Shown piece by piece: positions 1 through 31,364 of a DNA stretch of 64,000 bases. Source of the DNA: Strix aluco (Eukaryota; Chordata; Aves; Strigiformes; Strigidae); assembly GCF_031877795.1 (NCBI RefSeq), contig NC_133971.1:63920463-63984462 (forward strand). Direction: 5' to 3'. Within the stretch, counting starts at the first letter, position 1; every line of letters starts with the position of its first letter. The notes beneath the pieces are model-generated. The model ran no database searches. It saw only the letters and a list, made by a program, of their open reading frames with translations, and was not told where the DNA came from. The position numbers and the translations under genes were made by a program.

Positions 1-959
1 TGTCCTCACTCAGTTGGTCCATACTTCGGACATTCACATGTCCTGAGAGAAGAGTGGGTGTTCCATGAAGCAAAGGGGTTGATAGTGGCACCCTCACTCA
101 TTTGCTCACTTTCATCATATTGCGACACCTTGCAGTTTGTGTGCCTGCTTAAGTGGATTTATGGATTGTTGTGTAGTTTTAACTATACTATCACAAAATG
201 GACAAGTGACTTAAGAAAGATTCCTGCAAAGAGACCACAGATTGAAAATACTGCTAATAATGCAACCATAAGCAAATAACAAGAAAATGGAAGAGCTGAC
301 ACTTCTCTGACTCCTCAAACAAGCTCTTTGCCATTGTTTTTAACTCATAATATGGCTGCCAATCTAATCAGATCTGACAAAGTTGGCCAAAAAAAATACA
401 GAATTTTCAAGAGGACTATTTGAAATATAAATTTACATCTGCCATTGTTGATGAACCTCACCCTAAGTGTATGTTGTGCCTTGAGACATTAGCTAAGGAT
501 AGTATGAAGTTACTGTGATTAGCAAGACACCTAAAACTAAGCAGGACATGAAAACAAACCTCTACAATTTTTTTGGTAATGTTTCAAGTCATACAGTACT
601 CAATCCAGTACTTAAAAAATTCCAGTAACCTTAATGATAAATCTTTAGAAGCCTCTTTGGAGATTTCTTACCTAATAGTGAAGACAAAAAGCTGTGTATA
701 TTGAGGAAACACTCGTTCTTCCTGACACGGTAAAAATGTTTGAAATAATACATGGAAAACAATATGGTGGGAAAGTAAAATGCATTCGTCAGCAAATACT
801 GTTGGAAGACATGTAGAAGACATTGCTGAAGATTTGAAGAAACAAGTATTAGAAGAAACAGCATGGGAGGTTTCCTGTACAGTTGCCTGAAAGTACAGAT
901 GTTCCTAAAATGTCTCTGCTTATATTTTTTTGCTAAATTCTGTTTCAGTAATAAAATAC

Positions 960-2000
960 TGTTGTGGTGTGAGCCCAGAGGGCAACTGAGCACCACACAG
1001 CTGCTCCCTCACTCCTTACCTCTCAGGGGTGGGGAGGAGAAGATTAAAAAAAAAAAAAAGGCTCAGGAATGGAGATGAAGTGGAGGGGACAGGGAGGATG
1101 ACTTGCCCATTATGGTCACAGGCAAAAGACAGACTAATTAGGGGAAGAAAAAGAACATCAATTAATTTAAAACACCTCAACCACCACTTAATTTAACAAT
1201 CAAACAGAGTAGGACAGTGAGAAGTATAACCACATCTTAAAAACACCTCCCCCCCGCCAGCTCCCTTCTTCCCAGGCTTAGCTTTGCTCCTGAATTCTCT
1301 CCCTCCTCCCCGCCAGTGGCGCAGGGGGCAGGGGATGGGATCTGCAGTCGGTTCCTCACCCATTGTCTCTGCTGCTCCTTCCTCTTCAGGGGGAGGACTC
1401 CTCACACTCTTCCCCTGCTCCAGCGTGGGATCTCTCTCACAGGAGGTAGTCCTCCATGAACTTTCTCAGATGTGCATCCTTCCCACAGGCTGCAGCTTTT
1501 CCTGAACTGCTCTGTCATGGGTCCCTCCTGTGTGTTCCAATCCTTGCAGTGATGAATTGTTCCAGTGTGGGCTTCCCTCAGAGTCCCGGCCTCCTTTGGG
1601 TGTACCCAGCTGCTTTTGCATGGGGTTCTCCATGGGCTGCAGGTGGGCATCTGCTCCACTGGTGACTTCCATGGGTGACAGGGGGACAGCCTGCCCTCTC
1701 ACCACGGGCTGCAGGGGAGTCTCTGCCCCAGCACACCTCACTGCCTCTTCCTCCTTTCTTCCACTGACCTTGGTGTTCGAGTAGGTGCCTCCTTCCCAAC
1801 TCCCACTCCTCCTCCCATGTTCCCCTTTCTTAAATACGTTATCACAGAGGTGCGGCCACCATCGCCAGTTGGCTCAGCCTTGGCCAGAGGCAGGTCTGAC
1901 TTGAAGCCAGTGGGAGCTTCTCATGAGCCACCTCTGTAGCCCCCTCCCCTGCTACCAAACACACCCCCCCACCCCCCGCCACACACAAAAATCCAACACA
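960..2000 (-). repeat. Avian ERV long terminal repeat
   Basis: The 1,041-bp unit has TG...CA ends on the minus strand (starting TGTGTTGGATTT at 2000 and ending CACACCACAACA at 960). The plus-strand text has phrases I know from a widespread avian LTR, such as GGCTGCAGGGGAGTCTCTGC near 1708-1727 and TATCACAGAGG near 1840-1850. On the minus strand TATTTAAG at 1829-1836 could serve as a TATA box. The region from 1250 to 1980 is markedly C-rich on the plus strand, unlike the AT-rich surroundings. Long reading frames on both strands here are shadows of base composition. The exact family name needs a repeat library. Confidence 0.7.
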
Positions 2001-2017
2001 TTCCACCCCTCACCTCT
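2001..2017 (-). other. Polypurine tract next to the LTR
   Basis: Read on the minus strand, this is AGAGGTGAGGGGTGGAA, almost all purine, and it directly abuts the TG start of the LTR at 2000. Retroviruses use such a tract to prime plus-strand DNA synthesis just upstream of the 3' LTR. Its position therefore identifies 960-2000 as a 3' LTR and 2001-2368 as internal sequence. Confidence 0.5.
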
Positions 2018-2149
2018 ATGAATCACATATTTAAGAATTATTCAAATCCTCATTCATCACAGAATATTCACAGACTTCACTCACATCAACAAAATGCTTC
2101 CCCACACAAAAATAAAAATAACATTATCACAATATCAAATGGAAGTACA

Positions 2150-2216
2150 TGTTGCCCCATGTGAGGAATGAACTCATGACCTTCAGATTGAGACTGGTTA
2201 TACACAACTGCAATCC
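2150..2216 (-). pseudogene. tRNA-Met (elongator) like pseudogene
   Basis: The minus-strand sequence ends TTCCTCACATGGGGCA followed by ACA. It contains CAGTCTC then AATCTGAAGGTCATGAGTTC, closely matching the anticodon arm, variable loop and T arm of vertebrate elongator tRNA-Met. The anticodon loop has lost two bases, so CAT is not intact. The 5' acceptor and D-arm part (about 2200-2216) is badly eroded. The terminal ACA sits where a mature tRNA carries its added CCA, which hints at an origin from a processed tRNA. It lies inside the LTR insertion. It is too damaged to fold into a working tRNA. Confidence 0.6.
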
Positions 2217-3891
2217 ACCCCTCTTCCCTCCACCACAATTACACCACCTACAATTCCCATCATTATTCCACTAACAGGGTTCAGTCTGTGTTTTGCCCAT
2301 TACCTCTCCCAATTACTGTCTTATCTTGCATTCCTCCTGCCCTACATTAGGTCCCAAAAAGGACTGTCATGGTTTAAACTAGGCTGGCAGGCAAACACAT
2401 GATGACATCCTGTAGCACTTTGTTGTCAAATGCTAAAGTAGGGGTGTGCTGGAGAAGATACACCCTCAACAGTAAATGACTTCTTTATTAAAAGCAATGT
2501 TTTTATTACAACTATGTGAGTGTATCCACTGATGGAGCAGTTGCCTTGACTAGGATAAGAATGGATTCCAGAGTAAGGTTACAGAGATAGCACCACACAT
2601 GAAATTTATTCACTGCCTTATTCATAGCCGAGCTATTGCAGCAGAGAAACAAGCCAGAAGTGCACAAAGTGCTACAAGATGTCACCAATGTGGTTAATTT
2701 TATAAAAATGGTCTTTAAATAGTACATTTTTTAACAATGTTTTGTAGTGAGATAGGGAGTGACCATGAAATTTTTCTGTATTGCACAGAGGTTTGCTGGT
2801 TGTCATGTGGCAAGGTGTTTAAAAGTGTTGTTGAACTTAAATGTGACATGAACATTTTTATTCTACAAAAAGACAGGTCTCCCAGATTCTGTGATATTTT
2901 CTGTGATGACAACTGGCTGTCAGTGTGCTACCTAGTAGATATTTTTTTAAAAAATATGCACTCATAATTTATACCCTTCAAGGTAAAGGTGGTGTTTTAA
3001 CAAGGAGGGATACAGTAACTACTTTTTGTAAGAAAGTCATGCTTTTGAGAGAGCATTTTGAAAATTGATATTTGGAAATGTTTCCATTGTTATGCTATCC
3101 TGTTGCCAAAAACAAGGCGAGTATCACATATAAAAACTGTCAGATCTGTACACATAAACTTGCAATTTCCTGACCTCTGTAAAAATCTTCCAGCAAAAAG
3201 TTTCAGTAGATTTTGAACCCACTTGTTAAAAATACCAAAGTGCAACACTGATTAGTTTGCAAGAACAATTGATTAACATCAGGGAAGATGGAAATCTGCC
3301 AGCTGAATTTCAAGAAAAACCTTTGCATAATTGGTGGGCGGGAATGGGAGACAAATAGCATGATTTAGTAAGCACAGCCAACAATACACTTCTTGCATTC
3401 GGATCCATGTATCTTTGTAAGGTATCTTTTTCAGCTATGAAGCTATTAAAGCCAAGTATCGAAATAATCTGAATATAGAACCAGACCTTCATATTGCTGT
3501 ATCATGAGATGTTAAACCAAGATTTAAAAAATAATAAGGCTTTTTCAATCACACTGCTCACACTAAAAAAATTATTCCTAAATGTATTATATAGTACGTT
3601 AACCATTATTAACATACTGTATTACTGTATTAATACTATATTAATAAAACAATTGTCAGTGGGACCATAAAAGTTTTTGTAGTGTTAATAAAAAATTATT
3701 TAAATGTTTTTATATTAATCTTTGTCTCATACTTTTAAAATTTCTATTATGTACGTTATATAATATACATAATATACTAGTACAGTAGTACATGTATATA
3801 ATTTATAAATAATTTTACATATGTTGGGAGGTTGTGTGCTCAAAAATTTTTTACTGTTAGGTGTGTATGTGATAAAGTTTGAAGACCAGTG

Positions 3892-23726
<19,835 letters not shown>

Positions 23727-25065
23727 AAGAAGGCTGATCCATGACGCTAAGGAATGCTGGTTTTGATTCTATAATTGAAGTGAAAGCTACATACTCTAAT
23801 TCCTGGTGAATCCAACACAGATTTGTAATCTAACTCTAAACTGTATTTTACCTTTTAAGAAGTGAAGGTAAATTCGAGTGGTGGAAATGAGCAATTACAA
23901 TTTTTAACTACTATATGATTTCCAGTATGAGTCACAAAACAGGAAATCAGAACAAACATATTTATAACTGGGAAAAATAGCATTACAGTTTGCAAAGTGG
24001 AATGTGCTATTATTTGACACCTTACTAGGCATTTGCTGAGATATTTTTGTTAATATACTTTTTTTAAAGAAGGGGTTCATTGTTTAGCTATTTCTATGAC
24101 ATTAATAATATAAACATGTTTACAGCATAACATGTATGTTACATACGCATTTCAATCCAGAGAGACTACCTTCTGTATTAGGTGTTTTCGTGGGGCCTGT
24201 GCTTAGGTGGTACTTAATGCCTCATAGGTTTGGTGTCTGTATGTAAGTTCTCGGGAGTGATGCTGAGTAGTTTTTACAACACGTAACAGTGAGCTGCTGA
24301 AGAAGACCACAAATCCATGCCCTATTAGTTGAAGTTGTTGCTAAATAATTTTGAAATCTCACTTTCCATGCTGCATCTTTTTTCTTTGCATGTAACAGTA
24401 ATGAAATTCATGTCCAGTTAAAACACTAGACAAATTTCAAGTTGCTTTACTGGGTTTTAGATCAGGTACCACATACGCATGAAATTATCTCGGCAGTTTC
24501 AACAACATAATTTACTCTAGTGCTTCCAAACTTTATATTTTGTATGGAATTATGTAATTTCTTCTATCAAGTATGGTTGTCAGCAATTTGATGTGGAAAA
24601 TGGCGAGATGTGTATCACTTGCTTTGCTATCCTGGGTTTTCTAAACATTTTTAAGTCTTAAATGCCTTCTTGATGTCATGAGCTCACTGTTTCTCATATA
24701 AATATTCAGTGGTATCTGATTTTTTTTCATGGGTATAAATGCCCTCTATCCATGCTCACGCATTCTTAAATCTGTATTTAGAAATATGGAAGTAATGCTG
24801 AAGAAAATATTTTGGTAATACTCCTTTTTTTAAGAAACAAAGAATAAACAAATACTTTTTGTTTGCCTTAAGCAGTTTTTCAGCTTATATTGCTCTGCCT
24901 TTACCTTTCTTAGATGCTTTCAAAGGACATTTTTATATACAATGTACTGTTAAGCCAGCTCATGTTTGAACCCGGTGAAAGCCTGTCTATTTCCAAGTAA
25001 TATATTTTGCCTTAATTGGCTTATTCAGTAAACTAGATGAATAAATGTTTGTATTTTAAAGATTT
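23727..25065 (+). other. PRRC1: Probable PRRC1 3' UTR
   Basis: The AT-rich sequence follows the stop without a further recognisable exon. Candidate polyadenylation signals AATAAA occur at 24843-24848 and 25040-25045; the second is followed by a T-rich stretch with several GTTTG/TTTTT elements. Which is used cannot be told from DNA alone, so the end given is an estimate. Confidence 0.5.
25040..25045 (+). terminator. Candidate PRRC1 polyadenylation signal
   Basis: This is an AATAAA hexamer about 1.3 kb after the PRRC1 stop, followed within 30 bp by U-rich sequence. The alternative hexamer is at 24843-24848. Confidence 0.4.
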
Positions 25066-25069
25066 ATTT

Positions 25070-28000
25070 TTTAATATAGCTGATGAACATCTCTTTATTG
25101 AAATTATGCTTGCACAGTCAAGTTACAGATTTGGCACATACTTAAACACGTATCTTGTCTGAAAGAAAACCAAAACAGAACCTGACTCTTGCAGTCTTGA
25201 GGTCACTTGTTGGGACCACTTCTTAGTATCATAAACTGGAAGGATGATACAGGAACTTCTGTTTGTCATTAAGTAGTTTGGCATTGTTAAGTCATCTTTG
25301 CTTTTAGTGTAATTTTGGTTTGAACTGTATAATATGTTGAATGCTGCCCTTTTATCCCCTGCTTACAGCATCCTCCATGATGCAAAGGAAGAGGATACGA
25401 AATCATCAGCAGGTTTATGTGCCCTGGCATGAGTTAAAATTAAAACTGAAGAAGAATTTACATTTTCTTTCTCCCTTTCCTAGCCCTGGCCTTCTCTGTT
25501 TTTCAGAGGTGGTAAGAGGGGAGGCAGAAGGCAGCTTCTCATTTTGCAGCACTTGGTTCATTGTGGTGATGTTGGCACTATCTTATGAGGCTGCCAGTGT
25601 GGCATACTCTACGACTGCCCTGGCGTGCCTTAAGAGAGTTTTTAGGTCTCTATTCTCCTGTAAAAATTTGCTTTCTTTATGCTAAAATGAGAGTGGCTGC
25701 CCGCTTTTCTCTCTGTGTACTTTCTCCTTGTGGCTGGGTGCTGGGATATGGTGTGGTCAAGTGAAATGGTCTTTCTCCGTTCAAAATCTTGGCTTGATGA
25801 AGATCTTTTGATGTAGTTTTGACTGCTCACCCGAGAATTAAAGTGGCTCAACTTGGTAACTTTCTATTAGTTCCCTCCCTTTACAGGGCATTGCTTGTTT
25901 ATGTATGAAAAATAACATCCTTCTATAAAAGCCAGGAGCTGAACTTCTTCCCTGAGAGGCCAAGGAAAGGAAAAATGTCTGCAGTATGCTCTGGAAAGCT
26001 AATAAAATTTGAAATTACTTCCTCTCTGAGTGAAGGCCCTTTTCAGAGTCTGAGTTGCAGTTGACATGAATGAATTCTGGAGCAAGTTAAGATAACATTC
26101 AGCTTTTTATGATCTGCTGGGTCACGTTATGGGTAATAATAGGAGAGGAAGCTCAACAGGTAGGACACTGACATCCTGTGTTAAATTTATATTGAAATCA
26201 ACTTAGAAAAGCAGATACCAAAGCACATTTCAACATGTAAAGACAGTTCTCAACTGCTAGTCGTCACTGTAGGTACAGCTGCAGAAGCCACTTCTGCTGC
26301 GTTGTGAATGGGTAAGTTTGCTCAGAGTGTCATAACCAAAAGATCAGGAAAGCTCCCACATTTGAAGGTGGAGGATATCAAGGATTGCTGAAAATGGTCT
26401 GAGGGATACATCCAGAAGAAAGGGAGACCAGCTACATTGGTTGCTGCGATTTATTTCTGCATTTGGAATTGCTGTTGTAATTGCTTTGTTTACTGTATCT
26501 TTTGTAGCAAGCAGTATTGAAAGCAATTTTTCCAAGACCATGGGCTTGTTCAGTGCTTTCATGATGTTTTGGAAGTACTTACCTCAGCAAGGAAATACAC
26601 GTTGATAAATAACATTGTAAAAAGAACATAATTTGGCCTGACCCCCTTCTATTGTAGCTCCTGTCTCGCAGCAATCAAATGTAAAAGCACCGTAATCAGC
26701 AGGGAACACAAGGCCAGGCTGTGAGAGGTGATCTGCATCTGTAGATAAGCCAAAATGTAGTAATAACTGCATGCTCTGCTGTGGTGTTGGTGGCACTGAT
26801 TGTTTTTGCTGCACATCTTTATAATGATACTATGATTTAATTCACTGCCAGCATGTGGTCAGTTCAGTTCCTTGGGGCTGGAATGTGGCAGATGATTGCA
26901 CCAGTCTTCTCAGCACTGATTGCTGTTTCATGACTCTGACAAAGATGGCCTGATTAAAAACCTTTACATGCCTGCGTGCTTGCCAAAATACATATTTGTC
27001 CATTATACTACCATTTTTTAAAGTGTTTCAGATAGATGCAGCCAAATTCTTCCAGTCTGCATTAAAATGAAGCAGATCTACATGATCTTTAAACTGAGGC
27101 AGAGTCTTTAAAATGTTGGAGATAGCTAATTAGCTCTGCTATTGCCTGGTACCCTAAGCAGCAACACTTGCTGCTTTTGTGCAGCCCCTCTTATGCTAAG
27201 TGTTTAAATGTACTGTTTGTACACATTAAGGTAGTGACTCTTGAAAAGTCACTTGTGCATTGCAGAATGACAGGATTTTAGTTGTTATTGAAAGTAGTAT
27301 TTAGCAGAGCTGTGATACATTCAGTTTGAATTTAAGAAGATCTGTATAGGCTAATAGGAGATAGGTCAGTCTTCAGAAAAATCAGCACAAGGATTTTATA
27401 TATAGGAAGAATAATTGGAGGCTGAAAAATAGTTTCAGGACTTAACGAAGTTTAAAGAAATGAGAGCTAGCACCTGCTGGCAAGTGTAGAAGCCTTTGAA
27501 ATTCCTTTATTGTGTGTATGTGATATCAGCTCTAAGAGTCAGTTACAGAATTTTTGTTTGTTTCTGCAAGTGAGATTTTAGTAGATCAGATGGAAACTGA
27601 AGATATTTTTCCAGCTTTTTTATTCTAATTGGTTTTCTTGAAGGGGAAAAAACCTGCTATGTCCTGTTAAAAAGACATTCTGTGTCACATATACTTTCTG
27701 TGACAACTTACTCCTCATGGCCACTTGTGTTAGGAGTTTTGGATAGTTTTTATCATCAATGAGCTTAGGAAATTCTGATTTTTTTTTTTTAAATAAATGT
27801 ACTCTACCCATTTGGTCCAACTTCACAACAAGCAACCCCTTACAAGAGGATAATGTTTAAAGAATCTAATCAGAAAATGTAAAAGGATGGCTCGGCTAAG
27901 GAATATCCCCACAAATACTCCCATGCAATGATGAGGCTGAAAACTTTAATGGGCTGGGATGTTCCCAGGAGCAGAATGAATGAATTGTGAAAATTGGACC

Positions 28001-30741
28001 CAACCACGTGATGGGAAAGCTGCAAGGCCAGAGAAAGGAAGATTCTCTGAGGCTTGATGCAAGCACTCAGTTTGCCTGCCTGTCTGGTTCAAAAATGGGT
28101 GTTTAGGAGAGAGTGAAATATTTAGACTTAGTTTTATCTATTTTTCCCGATATTCTGGTCCCATAGTTAGTATCCATTCTGTACAAAAAAGGATACTCCA
28201 TATTTTTGGAAGTACCTGTAGCCTGCTTAAAAGTTATCTAACAGAGCTCCAAGCTGAAAGCTTTGCAAAAAGAAGCCAGATACTTGCCATAGTACTAGCA
28301 TCCTCAAAAAGAGGAACAAATGCCTACCAGTTACAGGTGTACTTGTGAAACAAAGTGTACATGGGTGGCAGCAGAGATGAGCTTACATGTGCTAATTTTA
28401 TTCTAGGTAGTGCAGATAACAGAAGGAAAAACACAGGGATGTATTTGAGCTCTGGATGCTTTTGGACTGGTTGATACCCTTGGCACTGCTTTTTCAAAAC
28501 ACTTGCTAGTTGTGTCAAGGTACAGGTAGCAAAAGTGTGGCTATGTGTGCTGCATTTCCACCTCTACCTTGTTATGGTGCCCTGCCCTAAGAATATACAA
28601 TACAGAATAGCAAAGGTTAAAATGAGATGTATGCCAGGGACAAGTTCGGTCCTGTTGCAGTTGATTTGATTTCACTAAAGATGCAGCAGCCAGAAATTAG
28701 AGCAGATAACAATGACTTATTTTTTTCAACTCCTTAATGTGTATAAGTACTTTCTATAACAAATACACTGGCATGCCCTCTTAGATGAATTTTAGGCATG
28801 ATGTCACAAACGAGGATTTTGAAGGAGAATGTGACTGGGTTACCATTAGAGAAGGGCTGGAAATTTAAGTGTGCAAAAACTGCTTTTCTTGGACAAAACT
28901 TTTTTTCTGGACTTCATTTGCACAGTAAGTAGTCTGAACAGCTTTTTGACTTAGAAAGTATATAGTTATCCCAGTTCTTGTGCTGTGGCCTTAGTCAGAC
29001 ATTGACTTTACAAGCAGCTGTAGTGGCTTAAGGTGTTATAGCCCTGTTGGTGGAATTTTCTGCCCCTGAAGATTTCCTAGCAGAATAAGCTCTACTCATA
29101 ATCAGATGAAGTTACTTGGGGCTGCTTTCACTCTCTGTTTTGACTGCAGCTAGGCTGAGCTGAAAACTTACTGCTCTGGGCCTGGCCTCAGTTTTTTCAT
29201 CACAGCACCGTTCAGAGCAGCATGGCTCTGTTAGAAAAATCTTGGTTGTAAAATTCCCCACACATTCTTGAAACTAATCTGCCAACTTTCAGCCAGCTGC
29301 CCCTCTCACGTTTTGCCATAGACAGCTGTGAAGAAAGTGTGGGGCATGTGGGTCCTGCTGAAACAGCAAATATAGTTTGATAGAATATCTTGATCCAAAA
29401 TCAGAAGAAAAACAGCCTCTGACTGCTCATATACTTTCCAAAATGTTCTCTGTTAACAAAAGGTTTTTAGAAATGCCTTCCAATACCAACCTTCTTTTTT
29501 AGACACCTGCTCAATTTGGGCAAGATAGTGAGCAATGACAGAAGACAATAAAGAAAAGAATGAAGTACGAAAGGATGTGAAAACTATCAGGAGATTACCA
29601 GAGAAGTAGGAATGTCTAGTGAGGAGTGGAGGAGAAGGTACAGCAACTTAATTGTCTTTTATTGAATGCCCCGGATGCAGGAGATAGTAGAGGGTAGTTG
29701 AGAAATCAGATGGGAGCATAGATTAACTTGGTTGTCTCTGCTACTGCTGATTTTAGCCAGCTTTAGAAGAGCACCAACACATACCTGCAAGTCTTGCAGT
29801 AGAGACATTTAGCATAATTGTCATTTGGTGTCTGTGTTTAATGAAGTTTACAGGTTGCCTTTGATGTTTACGCTTGCAGCATAGGGTAGGTTTTTCAGTG
29901 AGTCTTTTTCAAGCGGGAGGTTTTTGAAGAACTTCTGTAAGTATAAACCTGTGAAAAAGAATTTTAGTAAAAATTCTTAAGGATATTTGTCAAAGCAGCC
30001 ATTTTTTTTTCATAATAGTATGATGTGATGTAAACTTTGCAGATGGAAAGTAAGAGTTTATCACTGAACAGTATCACTGAAAGAGAGAACTCTGTGGGTC
30101 TAGTTTACAATTACATTTAATGATTTTTAACCAAACCAATTTTTAAAACACCTTTCTTTGTTTCCTACTGTTAGCGGTCACTGGAACGAGTAGCAAGTAA
30201 GGACATCCTGTATCCCATTAAAAATTGTTAACAGACTTGAAAACCAGAATAAAATAGCTTCAAACTTGATTAATTTTCTGATGTGAATTTAAACTTCAAC
30301 AATTAAGTCTTGTCTGTAATCTATCAAGAACTCACATTTTGACATCCTGAATCTCAGAGCCATTTGACTTTGACTTTATGGCTCTGTTCCGTCCATAGTT
30401 ACACAATTCAGGAAAAATTATTAGCATAAAAGTAATGGTGTATATAGCTACAGTTCTTAAGATGAAAAAATGCCAATTGGTTGGATTTATCATGTCATTG
30501 TGCAGAATTCTGCCAAAGCTTTAGATATTCCAGCCAGTTGACTTTGTAAAGCAGCCAGACTATGACCTGGCAATTAAATTGTGAATACACAGTGCTGCAG
30601 AGGTATAACAGATCCAAAACCACTCAACTGCTGCTTCTGAGCTAATGCAGTGATTTTTCATATACTGGAATCAAAGTAGTAGATGTAGCTTTAAAAACTT
30701 TACAGGCAAATTTAAAATATTTTGTGTTCAGAAAGTGATTT
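25070..30741. other. Intergenic, nothing recognised
   Basis: The stretch is AT-rich and carries scattered short open frames without any family resemblance. The longest plus-strand one (114 codons at 25341-25685) is compositionally ordinary. I see no transposon boundary, RNA gene or promoter. Confidence 0.5.
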
Positions 30742-30903
30742 TCAACTGTACTGGGTCTGGCTGAGCCAGAATTGGTTTTCCCCTGTAGCAGCCCTCCTGC
30801 TGCTGTGTTTTATGCTGGGAGCTGGCAGGGTGTTGATAGCACACTGGTGTTGTGGCTACTGCTGAGTGGTGCTTACACAGCACCAAGGCTCTTTCTGACA
30901 TTT

Positions 30904-30920
30904 CCCCCCCCCCCCCCCCC
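30904..30920 (+). repeat. Poly-C run of 17
   Basis: Seventeen consecutive C residues sit in the U3 part of the solo LTR. Such a run is prone to slippage and sequencing error, so its true length is uncertain. On the minus strand it is a G tract. Confidence 0.9.
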
Positions 30921-31019
30921 AGTGGGACGGGGTGGGCAAGATCTTGGGAGGGGACACCACCAGGACAGCTGACCCGAACTGACCAAAGGGATATTCCAGA
31001 CCATATGACGTCTGCTCAG

Positions 31020-31025
31020 TATAAA
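31020..31025 (+). promoter_or_regulatory. LTR TATA box with upstream CRE-like site
   Basis: TATAAA lies within CAGTATAAAGCTGGG. About 15 bp upstream is TGACGTCT, which resembles a CREB/ATF site. This is the normal U3 promoter layout; a transcript would start about 30 bp downstream and run rightward into intergenic DNA. Confidence 0.6.
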
Positions 31026-31142
31026 GCTGGGAGAAAGGAGGAAGGGGGTGGGGTCACCCTTGGTCCTCCGAGGCAACCACTACATGTATCGGAGCCCTGC
31101 TTCCTGAGAAGGCCCGACATCGCCTGTTCATGGGAAGTAGAG

Positions 31143-31148
31143 AATAAA
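31143..31148 (+). terminator. LTR polyadenylation signal
   Basis: AATAAA in AGAGAATAAATCTGG lies about 120 bp after the TATA box and is followed by T-rich sequence. It fits the R region of the LTR. Confidence 0.6.
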
Positions 31149-31364
31149 TCTGGTTTCTTTTTTTTGCTTCCACGTGCGGACCTTTGCTTCGCTTTGCTTA
31201 TATTAAAACTGCTGTTGTTTTACCCACAACGTTTGATTTTTTCTTTCCTATCTTATTTTCTTTCCCCTCTTTGTCCTGTTGAGAAAAAAAGGGGAAGGGG
31301 GGGAAGTGATAGAGCGACTTGGTGGGTACCTGGCATTTAGCCAAGGTCAAACCACCACATCAAC

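Larger units (their letters stand above)
960..2399 (-). mobile_element. Truncated LTR retroelement inserted in the hAT relic
   Basis: The insert interrupts hAT coding sequence. On the minus strand it reads: a short remnant of an LTR 3' end (2369-2399, ending GTTTAAACCATGACA); about 370 bp of internal sequence with a tRNA-like remnant; a purine-rich tract; then a complete LTR (2000 down to 960). The two LTR ends resemble each other only loosely (TTGCC near the middle, CCA-ACA at the end). No gag, pol or env coding is left. A target duplication is not obvious: the bases before 960 are AATAC and those after 2399 are TGATG. I read it as an internally deleted provirus with most of its 5' LTR gone. 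A composite of two separate insertions is the alternative. Confidence 0.55.
198..3520 (+). pseudogene. hAT transposase pseudogene (ZBED/Charlie-like), interrupted at 960-2399
   Basis: This is a broken transposase with many stops and frameshifts. Seen in order: an N-terminus beginning M-D-K at about 198; a BED-like segment around 425-560 with the CxxC run CMLCLETLAKDSMK; an ESTDVPK motif near 888-908, which corresponds to the conserved DESTD region of the catalytic core; after the insert, GEDTPSTVNDFF at about 2455-2490; a TEVCWLSCGKVFK block near 2785-2825, which corresponds to the family's TEVRWLSRG signature; and a C-terminal dimerisation end with YRNNLNIEPDLHIAVS near 3455-3507. These blocks fall in the family's usual order. 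The frame resumes at about 2400 where it stopped at about 959, so the LTR element inserted into an existing hAT copy. I infer a non-functional fossil, not a domesticated gene, because several blocks contain stops. Confidence 0.7.
11..3891 (+). mobile_element. Relic hAT-superfamily DNA transposon, split by a later LTR insertion
   Basis: Translated fragments on both sides of an LTR insertion match the organisation of hAT transposases of the ZBED/Charlie type (see the pseudogene entry). The right end is seen as AGTTTGAAGACCAGTG at 3876-3891, which reads on the other strand as a hAT-like terminal repeat of the CA-TGGT-TCAAACT kind. It is preceded by an AT-rich subterminal stretch. A weak left counterpart, CAGTTGGTCCATACTT, begins at base 11. 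The 8-bp flanks (3-10 and 3892-3899) do not match, so the left end is tentative. Excluding the insert the element is about 2.4 kb. It lies in the 5' part of PRRC1, upstream of the first visible exon, and is surely immobile. Confidence 0.6.
30747..31359 (+). mobile_element. Solo LTR of an avian endogenous retrovirus, with target-site duplication
   Basis: The 613-bp unit starts TGTACTGGGTCTGGCTG and ends GGTCAAACCACCACA. It is flanked on both sides by TCAAC (30742-30746 and 31360-31364). A 5-bp duplication with TG/CA ends is the mark of integrase-mediated insertion. The unit contains a TATA box, a polyadenylation signal and a 17-C run. The ends and central phrases such as CCAAAGGGATATTCCA and CATATGACGTCTGCTCAG match a very common bird LTR family. 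No internal retroviral sequence flanks it, so it arose by LTR-LTR recombination. The clean ends suggest moderate or young age. Confidence 0.92.

Noticed and set aside
1193-1799. Several overlapping open frames on both strands
   Set aside because: They all fall in the C-rich LTR, where stop codons are rare; none resembles a protein family.
2150-2216. Functional tRNA-Met gene
   Set aside because: The anticodon loop is short by two bases and the acceptor 5' half no longer pairs with the 3' half.
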